Assembly: GCA_019119145.1 (NCBI GenBank)
Contig: DWXR01000114.1
Coordinates: 1 to 14,874 of the forward strand
From: Hominenteromicrobium gallistercoris
GTDB taxonomy: Bacteria > Bacillota > Clostridia > Oscillospirales > Acutalibacteraceae
Length of the DNA stretch: 14,874 nt
Direction of reading: 5' to 3'
The position numbers and the translations under genes are program-made. The stretch's first letter is position 1, and every line of letters starts with the position of its first letter. Below are positions 1 through 4,446 of the stretch, one piece after another. The notes under the pieces are model-generated. The model saw only the letters and a list, made by a program, of their open reading frames with translations, searched no databases and was not told the DNA's origin.

Positions 1-10
1 ACACCTCAGC

Positions 11-40
11 ATAGGGGCTATTTTTTTGCGCCTATTTTTT
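11..40 (+). terminator. Possible weak intrinsic terminator of an upstream gene
   Basis: An imperfect hairpin pairs 11-18 (ATAGGGGC) with 28-35 (GCGCCTAT), with one G-G mismatch, a T-rich loop, and a run of T at 35-40. It lies before rpmG, with no coding region visible at the left edge, so it probably ends a transcript from outside the window. The stem is short and the loop unusual, so it is only a candidate. Confidence 0.3.
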
Positions 41-95
41 ATGAGGGAGGCTGGGGCTGAACCCCAAATTTATTCCGTAAAACGGAGGTGCCGTC

Positions 96-245
96 ATGAG
101 AGTGAAAGTCGTATTGGCCTGCACGGAGTGCAAGCAGCGCAACTACAACACAAAGAAGAACAAGAAGAACGATCCCGACAGACTTGAGATGAACAAGTAC
201 TGCAGATTCTGCAAGAAGCATACGCTCCACAGAGAGACGAAGTAA
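96..245 (+). CDS. rpmG: 50S ribosomal protein L33 (zinc-ribbon form)
   Basis: This 49-residue protein is a structural component of the large ribosomal subunit. It starts at ATG 96 after a clear Shine-Dalgarno site (CGGAGGTG, 83-90) and begins MRVKVVLACTEC. Two CxxC pairs (C9/C12 and C36/C39) form the zinc ribbon of the C+ type of L33; many bacteria also carry a zinc-free paralogue, which is not in this window. Length and the C-terminal KKHTLHRETK match the family. It sits 15 bp upstream of secE, the usual rpmG-secE-nusG order in Firmicutes, and is probably co-transcribed with them. The identification is by motif and context and is secure. Confidence 0.95.
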   Translation: MRVKVVLACTECKQRNYNTKKNKKNDPDRLEMNKYCRFCKKHTLHRETK

Positions 246-260
246 AGCGAGGACGAAGAA

Positions 261-494
261 ATGGCCGAAACAACGAAAAAAGAAAACGGCTTTGTTCGCT
301 TTATCAAGAGAGCAGGAAAGTTCTTCAAGGACTGCAAGGGCGAGATCAAGAAGATCGTGTGGCCTACGCCGAAGACTGTGTTCAAGAACGTCGGCGTCGT
401 GCTCGTCACGATCATCATTCTGGCGCTCTTCATTTTCCTGCTGGATACCGTCTTTATGAATCTGCTCGGCCTCGTCATGGAAGTGGCGGGATAA
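261..494 (+). CDS. secE: Preprotein translocase subunit SecE
   Basis: SecE is the small essential clamp subunit of the SecYEG protein-export channel in the cytoplasmic membrane. The 77-residue product has the short single-spanning form typical of Gram-positive bacteria. A basic amphipathic cytoplasmic part contains the conserved FFKDCKGEIKKIVWPTPK stretch (about residues 21-38). One membrane segment (about 45-68, VVLVTIIILALFIFLLDTVF) follows. The start at 261 follows a purine-rich GAGGA site (248-252). It lies between rpmG and nusG, the near-universal bacterial context. Nothing unusual is seen. Confidence 0.96.
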   Translation: MAETTKKENGFVRFIKRAGKFFKDCKGEIKKIVWPTPKTVFKNVGVVLVTIIILALFIFLLDTVFMNLLGLVMEVAG

Positions 495-538
495 GCCGCG
501 CAGCGTAAGCGCGTTGATTTCAAAGCGGAGGAAACGAA

Positions 539-1063
539 ATGTCGGACGAAGCAAAATGGTACGTTGTTCATACCTATTCCGGGTATGAAAACAAGGTCGC
601 GTCAAACCTGGAGAAGACGGTGGAAAACCATCAGCTTCAGGATTTGATCCATGAGATCCGCGTGCCCACGGAAAAGGTGCTTGAAGTTGGCTCCAACGGC
701 AAGACCAAGGAAGTGGAGCGCAAGATTTTTCCGGGCTACGTCATCATCAAGATGATTCTGACGGATGAATCCTGGTACGCGGTTCGGAACATCCGCGGCT
801 GCACGGGCTTCGTCGGCCCGTCTTCCAAGCCGATCCCGCTCACGGCCGAAGAGGTCGAGCGCCTCGGCGTGGAAACGCGGAATGTCGAAGTCTCCTACAA
901 GGTCGGTGACAGCGTCCAGATCACCGACGGTCCGCTGGAAGGCTTTATCGGAACGGTGGACGAGATCGATATCGATAAGAATCGCATCCGCGTCACGGTT
1001 TCCATGTTTGGACGCGAAACGCCGGTCGACCTTGAGCTGGATCAGGCCGAGCCGGTAGACTGA
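539..1063 (+). CDS. nusG: Transcription termination/antitermination factor NusG
   Basis: NusG binds RNA polymerase and modulates pausing and termination, and in many bacteria it couples transcription with ribosomes or Rho. The 174-residue length is standard. The N-terminal NGN domain starts with KWYVVHTYSGYENKVA and contains PGYVIIKM and WYAVRNIRGCTGFVG. The C-terminal KOW domain (from about residue 121) contains VGDSVQITDGPLEGFIGTVDEID. A GCGGAGG Shine-Dalgarno site lies at 525-531, before ATG 539. It follows secE by 44 bp and precedes rplK, the standard order. No insertion domain is present. Confidence 0.97.
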   Translation: MSDEAKWYVVHTYSGYENKVASNLEKTVENHQLQDLIHEIRVPTEKVLEVGSNGKTKEVERKIFPGYVIIKMILTDESWYAVRNIRGCTGFVGPSSKPIPLTAEEVERLGVETRNVEVSYKVGDSVQITDGPLEGFIGTVDEIDIDKNRIRVTVSMFGRETPVDLELDQAEPVD

Positions 1064-1075
1064 TTACGGTAAATT

Positions 1076-1095
1076 GCGGATCTCCGCTTTTTATT
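1076..1095 (+). terminator. Short GC hairpin with T-run between nusG and rplK
   Basis: GCGG at 1076-1079 pairs with CCGC at 1084-1087 (the outer pairs of a GCGGA/TCCGC palindrome), and TTTTTATT follows directly at 1088-1095. This resembles a minimal intrinsic terminator just after the nusG stop. Only four strong pairs are available and I see no good promoter between it and rplK, so it may be a pause or partial-termination site rather than an operon end. Confidence 0.3.
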
Positions 1096-1096
1096 G

Positions 1097-1113
1097 AGGG
1101 GGACAATCCCCCT
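1097..1113 (+). other. Perfect hairpin preceding the rplK leader motif
   Basis: AGGGGG at 1097-1102 pairs with CCCCCT at 1108-1113 around a five-base loop. There is no following T-run. It abuts the L1-like motif that starts at 1114, and its CCCCC strand could instead pair with the GGGAGG of that motif, so the two could be alternative folds. The function is inferred only. Confidence 0.35.
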
Positions 1114-1160
1114 GTGGGAGGAACGTCAAAAATCAAACCGGACGTTCCGCCAGCAACCAC
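1114..1160 (+). promoter_or_regulatory. Putative L1-binding mRNA leader upstream of rplK
   Basis: Outer stem GTGG (1114-1117) pairs with CCAC (1157-1160). An asymmetric internal loop follows, then a perfect 8-bp stem GGAACGTC (1120-1127) with GACGTTCC (1141-1148). The left strand GTGGGAGG and the right strand CCG...ACCAC resemble the base of the L1 stalk of 23S rRNA, which in E. coli has GGUGGGAGG opposite AUACCACC (from memory). Ribosomal protein L1 is known to repress the rplK-rplA mRNA through such a mimic. The rplK Shine-Dalgarno site (1168-1174) begins 8 bases downstream. Binding by L1 is inferred from structure and position. Confidence 0.7.
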
Positions 1161-1181
1161 GAATTTTGGAGGTGCAAAAAA

Positions 1182-1607
1182 ATGGCTCAGAAGGTTACGG
1201 GCTTTATCAAGCTCCAGATACCTGCCGGTAAAGCGACTCCGGCGCCACCGGTCGGACCGGCTCTCGGTCAGCACGGTGTTAACATCATGGCATTTACGAA
1301 GGAATTCAACGAGCGCACCAAGAATGACGCGGGTCTTGTGATCCCGGTCGTCATCACGGTTTACGCGGACCGTTCGTTTACCTTTGTGACAAAGACGCCG
1401 CCGGCCGCCGTTCTCATCAAGAAGGCATGCGGCATCGAAACCGCTTCGGGCACACCGAACAAGACGAAGGTCGCAAAGATTACCCGCGAGCAGGTAAAGA
1501 AGATCGCCGAGCAGAAAATGCCCGATCTCAACGCGGCGTCCATCGAGAGTGCGATGAGCATGATCGCCGGCACGGCGCGCAGCATGGGCATCGAAGTTGT
1601 AGATTAA
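1182..1607 (+). CDS. rplK: 50S ribosomal protein L11
   Basis: L11 forms part of the GTPase-associated centre of the large subunit, where it binds 23S rRNA next to the L10-L12 stalk. At 141 residues it is the standard length. The N-terminal domain contains the Pro-rich PAPPVGPALGQHGVNIMAF motif and the hinge VITVYADRSFTFVTKTPP. The C-terminal rRNA-binding domain ends GTARSMGIEVVD. The start ATG 1182 lies 7 bases after a strong GGAGGTG site. The gene is preceded by an L1-like leader and followed 63 bp later by rplA, with a second L1-like motif in that gap. Confidence 0.97.
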   Translation: MAQKVTGFIKLQIPAGKATPAPPVGPALGQHGVNIMAFTKEFNERTKNDAGLVIPVVITVYADRSFTFVTKTPPAAVLIKKACGIETASGTPNKTKVAKITREQVKKIAEQKMPDLNAASIESAMSMIAGTARSMGIEVVD

Positions 1608-1617
1608 TTTTACCCGG

Positions 1618-1654
1618 GTGGGAGGAAACTCTCTGAGAATCCGATATTCACCAC
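1618..1654 (+). promoter_or_regulatory. Second putative L1-binding motif, upstream of rplA
   Basis: The rplK-rplA gap repeats the motif seen before rplK. GTGGGAGGAA (1618-1627) is identical in the first ten bases. On the other side TCCG-N7-ACCAC (1640-1654) keeps exactly the same 15-base spacing as the first copy. Outer stem GTGG/CCAC and inner stem GGA/TCC plus CTC/GAG can form. The rplA Shine-Dalgarno site (1658-1664) begins four bases downstream, so a bound protein would block it. Regulation by L1 is inferred. Confidence 0.6.
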
Positions 1655-1670
1655 TTTAGGAGGAACTTGA

Positions 1671-2363
1671 ATGAAACACGGTAAAAAGTATGTCGACGGC
1701 GCAAAGCTGGTCGAGCGCAGCCGTCTTTACGATACGGAAGAAGCGCTGGATCTCTGCATCAAGACAGGTACAGCAAAGTTCGACGAGACCGTTGAAGTCC
1801 ACGTGAAGCTGGGCGTTGACGGCCGTCATGCGGACCAGCAGGTCCGCGGCGCGATTGTCCTGCCGCACGGCACGGGTAAGTCCGTCCGTGTGCTCGCAAT
1901 CTGCAAGCCGGAGAAGGAAGAAGAAGCCCGCAATGCCGGCGCCGATTTTGTCGGCGGCAACGACATGATCCAGAAGATCCAGTCCGAAGGCTGGATGGAT
2001 TTCGACGTCGTCGTCACCACCCCGGACATGATGGGTATGGTCGGCCGCCTCGGTAAGGTGCTCGGCCCGCGCGGCCTCATGCCGAACCCGAAGGCCGGTA
2101 CGGTTACCCCGGACATCGCCCGTGCCATCACGGAAGCGAAGGCCGGTAAGATCGAGTACCGCCTCGACAAGACGAATATCATCCACTGCCCGATCGGCAA
2201 GGTTTCCTTCGGCGCGGAGAAGCTGCTCGTCAACTTCAACACGCTGCTCGAAGCCATCAACAAGGCGAAGCCGGCTGCTGCGAAGGGCCAGTATATCCGC
2301 TCCTGCGTCGTTGCGGCGACGATGGGCCCCGGCATCAAGATCAACCCGAATAAGGTCGGCTGA
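1671..2363 (+). CDS. rplA: 50S ribosomal protein L1
   Basis: L1 binds the mobile L1 stalk of 23S rRNA near the ribosomal E site and is a known translational repressor of its own operon. The 230-residue product is the normal length. Diagnostic stretches are MKHGKKYVDGAKLVE at the start, LPHGTGKSVRVLAIC, and the signature MVGRLGKVLGPRGLMPNPKAGTV split around the two-domain hinge, then KAGKIEYRLDK in the return to domain I. AGGAGGA at 1658-1664 positions ATG 1671. It is the last gene before the separate rplJ promoter. Nothing is missing. Confidence 0.97.
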   Translation: MKHGKKYVDGAKLVERSRLYDTEEALDLCIKTGTAKFDETVEVHVKLGVDGRHADQQVRGAIVLPHGTGKSVRVLAICKPEKEEEARNAGADFVGGNDMIQKIQSEGWMDFDVVVTTPDMMGMVGRLGKVLGPRGLMPNPKAGTVTPDIARAITEAKAGKIEYRLDKTNIIHCPIGKVSFGAEKLLVNFNTLLEAINKAKPAAAKGQYIRSCVVAATMGPGIKINPNKVG

Positions 2364-2383
2364 TCCGGAATCTAAAAAAAGCC

Positions 2384-2412
2384 TTGACAGACTCTCTCTG
2401 TCATGCTATAAT
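2384..2412 (+). promoter_or_regulatory. Consensus sigma-A promoter for rplJ-rplL
   Basis: A perfect -35 TTGACA (2384-2389) and a perfect -10 TATAAT (2407-2412) are separated by 17 bp. A TG at 2404-2405 gives an extended -10 as well. Transcription should start near 2418-2420, at the beginning of the L10 leader. This is one of the strongest promoters possible, as expected for a ribosomal stalk operon. Confidence 0.92.
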
Positions 2413-2419
2413 AATTAAG

Positions 2420-2590
2420 CTGTTTTCACCAGAGACAGCAGGTGCACGACACAAACCCATGGTTTGTGCGCATAAAACGGATTTTCCGTGCCTGCCGAGG
2501 AGAGAGTAAAGCAAGGATGCGCTTCGTTTCAGAAGCGGTATTTTCGGAATCTTTACGCCCCTCTGCGCAGATGCGGAGGGGCGTTTTTCG
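2420..2590 (+). ncRNA. L10 (rplJ) leader, ribosomal protein autoregulatory element
   Basis: The untranslated leader of rplJ matches the bacterial L10 leader, which is bound by the L10-(L12)n complex. Near its start is GACAGCAGG (2434-2442). GCAGG (2438-2442) pairs with CCTGC (2491-2495), enclosing hairpin CACAAACC/GGTTTGTG (2450-2457/2461-2468) and ACGG/CCGT (2477-2480/2486-2489), a three-way junction like the known kink-turn binding site. GTAAAG (2506-2511) can pair with CTTTAC (2551-2556) around CGCTTC/GAAGCG. A terminator hairpin ends the leader. Family identity is from motif and position; the mechanism is established for the family, not shown here. Confidence 0.85.
2555..2588 (+). terminator. 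Attenuator (intrinsic terminator) at the end of the L10 leader
   Basis: A 12-bp stem pairs 2555-2566 (ACGCCCCTCTGC) with 2573-2584 (GCGGAGGGGCGT), including one G-T pair, with a six-base loop and TTTTT at 2584-2588. It lies between the promoter and rplJ with no gene in front, so it serves as an attenuator controlling read-through into rplJ-rplL. Confidence 0.88.
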
Positions 2591-2631
2591 TGCAGTATAT
2601 TGGTATTTCACATTGTCGGAGGTGAAACGAA

Positions 2632-3183
2632 TTGCCCAGTCAGAAAATTTTGGAGCAGAAGCAGGCTCAGGTCGCGGCGCTCACCGAGGCTCTGAAGAAC
2701 AGCGTCACCGGCGTTATCGTCAACTATGAAGGCATCAACGTCGAGGACGATACGAAGCTCAGAAAGTCTCTCCGCGAGGCCGGCTGCAAATATCAGGTCG
2801 TCAAGAACACCCTCCTCTCCCGCGCGCTGAAGGAAGCGGGCATCGAGGGACTCGACAGCGTTCTCGAAGGCACGACCGCGATCGCGATGAGCGAGAGCGA
2901 CTATGCCGCAGGCGCGAAGATCCTCTGCGAATACGCGGAGACGGCGGCCAAGGCGAACAAGAAGTTTGCGGTTAAGGCCGGCTTCATCGACGGCGCTGCA
3001 GTGGATGCAGCCGGTGTCGATGCGCTTGCCAAGCTGCCCAGCAAGGAAGTGCTCATTGCGCAGGTTCTCGGCGGCTTCAACGCGCCGATCCAGGGCTTTG
3101 CCAATGTCATGAGCGGCACGATCCGCGGTCTCGCCGTCGCGCTCAACGCGATCTGCGAGAAGAAGGCGGCCGCTGCCGAATAA
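2632..3183 (+). CDS. rplJ: 50S ribosomal protein L10
   Basis: L10 anchors dimers of L7/L12 to the ribosome and forms the base of the stalk that recruits translation GTPases. The 183-residue protein begins MPSQKILEQKQAQVAALTEALKNS and has the family core TGVIVNYEGINVEDDTKLRKSLRE and YQVVKNTLLSRALKEAG. The C-terminal helix that binds L7/L12 ends LNAICEKKAAAAE and is Ala-rich. Translation starts at TTG 2632. CGGAGGTG (2617-2624) lies 7 bases upstream and no better in-frame codon is nearby. Transcription depends on read-through of the leader attenuator. It is followed by rplL 61 bp later. Confidence 0.96.
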   Translation: MPSQKILEQKQAQVAALTEALKNSVTGVIVNYEGINVEDDTKLRKSLREAGCKYQVVKNTLLSRALKEAGIEGLDSVLEGTTAIAMSESDYAAGAKILCEYAETAAKANKKFAVKAGFIDGAAVDAAGVDALAKLPSKEVLIAQVLGGFNAPIQGFANVMSGTIRGLAVALNAICEKKAAAAE

Positions 3184-3244
3184 TTCGTTTTTCGAATTTT
3201 AAACCAACCAAGACTTTATATCAATTTTAACGGAGGTTCATACC

Positions 3245-3583
3245 ATGTCTGAGAAGGTTACAAATCTTATTGAAGAAGTTAAGGCTCTTACCGTTCTCGA
3301 GCTCTCCGAGCTCGTCAAGGCGCTCGAAGAGGAGTTCGGCGTTTCCGCTGCTGCTCCGGCTGCTGAAGAGAAGACCGAGTTCGACGTTATCCTCAAGTCC
3401 GCTGGCGCGAACAAGATCAACGTCATCAAGGTTGTCAAGGAAGCTACCGGCCTGGGCCTGAAGGAAGCTAAGGCGCTCGTCGACGAGGCTCCGAAGGCTG
3501 TCAAGGAAGGCATCTCCAAGGACGACGCTGAGGCGCTCAAGACGAAGCTCACCGAGGCTGGCGCTGAAGTCGAAGTTAAGTAA
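3245..3583 (+). CDS. rplL: 50S ribosomal protein L7/L12
   Basis: L7/L12 is the multi-copy acidic stalk protein that stimulates EF-Tu and EF-G GTPase activity. The N-terminal dimerisation domain (about residues 1-33, containing LTVLELSELVKALEEEFGV) is followed by a very short Ala/Pro hinge (SAAAPAAEEK). The C-terminal domain (from about residue 44, TEFDVILKSAGANKINVIKVVKEATGLGLKEAKALVD) contains the factor-binding helix. The total is 112 residues; members of the family are usually about 120-125, and the missing length is in the hinge. An ACGGAGG site (3230-3236) precedes ATG 3245. It is the last gene before a strong terminator. Confidence 0.97.
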   Translation: MSEKVTNLIEEVKALTVLELSELVKALEEEFGVSAAAPAAEEKTEFDVILKSAGANKINVIKVVKEATGLGLKEAKALVDEAPKAVKEGISKDDAEALKTKLTEAGAEVEVK

Positions 3584-3600
3584 TTTCATTTCCGGCATCA

Positions 3601-3644
3601 AACCGCAGAAGCAGGGTTTCCCGCTTCTGCGGTTTTCTTTTTTT
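3601..3644 (+). terminator. Strong intrinsic terminator after rplL
   Basis: AACCGCAGAAGC (3601-3612) pairs perfectly with GCTTCTGCGGTT (3623-3634). Inner GGG/CCC pairs tighten the loop, and TTTTCTTTTTTT follows to 3644. It lies 17 bp after the rplL stop and ends the ribosomal operon before the unrelated MarR-ABC cassette. Confidence 0.95.
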
Positions 3645-3843
3645 GCCCGGCGCGCAGGGTGCGAACCCGGCCGGGCTGATTTTCCGCAAAACGCAGGGCG
3701 TGCGCGGCGCATATGCGGCCGTTCGGCTGGGCGCCCGAATCTGCATGTACTTTTCTTGCACAGGCTGCGGCTTGTTGGCTGTACCGGTAATCGATAGGAA
3801 AAGAGCGCGGGGCAGATCCGCGGGATTATTTACAATCTGTTCA
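3645..3843 (+). other. Non-coding spacer between the rplL terminator and the marR promoter
   Basis: I see no credible gene on either strand in these roughly 200 bases. Short open frames lack a good ribosome site and have no recognisable protein character. A 7-bp inverted repeat (GCCCGGC 3645-3651 with GCCGGGC 3670-3676) directly follows the rplL terminator, and a weaker CGCGG/CCGCG pair occurs near 3816-3831. No T-run, tRNA cloverleaf or tandem repeat is present. The stretch could be a decayed gene remnant, but nothing shows that. Confidence 0.5.
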
Positions 3844-3872
3844 TTGCTTTTTCAATGCCCGCCTGCTAAAAT
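3844..3872 (+). promoter_or_regulatory. Promoter of the marR-ABC operon
   Basis: -35 TTGCTT (3844-3849) and -10 TAAAAT (3867-3872) are separated by exactly 17 bp, predicting a start near 3879-3880. The -10 lies inside the left arm of the long inverted repeat at 3864-3927, so a protein bound there would compete with RNA polymerase. The assignment rests on consensus match and position upstream of marR. Confidence 0.7.
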
Positions 3873-3927
3873 ACTTCAATGGTGAATAGTTCAATTTTGA
3901 ATTATTGCATTTTGAAGTATTTTAGCA
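3864..3927. promoter_or_regulatory. Nested palindromic operator in front of marR
   Basis: A perfect 16-bp inverted repeat pairs 3864-3879 (TGCTAAAATACTTCAA) with 3912-3927. A second palindrome, TTCAA-TT-TTGAA (3890-3901), lies between the arms and shares exactly the same centre (between 3895 and 3896). This makes four TTCAA/TTGAA half-sites at 3875, 3890, 3897 and 3912, spaced 15, 7 and 15 bp. The element covers the -10 and the 5' untranslated region. MarR dimers are known to bind palindromes overlapping their own promoters, so autorepression by the adjacent gene is the natural inference. Confidence 0.75.
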
Positions 3928-3941
3928 AAGGAGAGAGCGAG

Positions 3942-4439
3942 ATGCGGGAAGAAGGGATAGAAGCCGCCTACGTGTTCGACAGCTTTGTGGCCTCGCACAT
4001 GGAGATGATGCACCGCGCGATGCGCGCAAAGCTCCGCTCGATGGCGGAGGAAATCGGTGTTCCGCTGAAGATCCTCGAGCTTGTGATGGTGATTGCCGCG
4101 GGCGAGATCGACACGGCCGGGGAAATCGCGGATAAGTTCGGCGTTTCCCGGTCGCTTCTGAGCAAGAATGTGGAGGAAGCCGTCCGCGCGGGCTATATCG
4201 AAACGGCGCAGGATGAGAAGGACCGGCGCGTCGTGCGCCTGCGGCTCACACAGCGCGCGCAGGAGGCGGCCGGGCGCTGCAGGGCGATCCGGAAGGATTT
4301 TTACGGATCGGTCTGCGCCGGCATCGACGGCGAATCGCTGAAGGTCTGCCTGCAGGTGCTGCAGCAGATGTGGAAAAACATAACGGGCATGACGGCGCAG
4401 ACAGAGGGCGCCGCCTCGTGCGGAAAGGGAGATCGGTGA
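3942..4439 (+). CDS. MarR-family winged-helix transcriptional regulator
   Basis: This is a 165-residue dimeric DNA-binding regulator. N- and C-terminal helices should form the dimer interface. The winged helix spans about residues 40-103: helix EIADKFGV (61-68), recognition helix SRSLLSKNVEEAVRAG (69-84) and a charged wing QDEKDRRVVRLRLT (90-103), with the DxxDRR motif typical of the family. I chose ATG 3942 because AAAGGAG (3927-3933) lies 8 bases upstream. An in-frame ATG at 3879 would put the N terminus inside the operator and roughly at the transcription start, so it is unlikely. It is 7 bp upstream of the ABC genes and probably represses the whole operon. The inducing ligand is unknown. 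Confidence 0.9.
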   Translation: MREEGIEAAYVFDSFVASHMEMMHRAMRAKLRSMAEEIGVPLKILELVMVIAAGEIDTAGEIADKFGVSRSLLSKNVEEAVRAGYIETAQDEKDRRVVRLRLTQRAQEAAGRCRAIRKDFYGSVCAGIDGESLKVCLQVLQQMWKNITGMTAQTEGAASCGKGDR

Positions 4440-4446
4440 ACCAAAC

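Noticed and set aside
2442..2729. Open frames on both strands within the rplJ leader
   Set aside because: The region folds as the L10 leader with promoter and attenuator, and the frames cross the attenuator and rplJ in the wrong frame.
3643..3885. An 80-codon open frame downstream of rplL
   Set aside because: It begins in the terminator T-run, has no ribosome site, ends within the marR operator and has no protein-like pattern.
3879..3941. An N-terminal extension of MarR by 21 codons starting at ATG 3879
   Set aside because: That ATG lies at the predicted transcription start inside the operator and lacks a ribosome site, whereas ATG 3942 has a good one.
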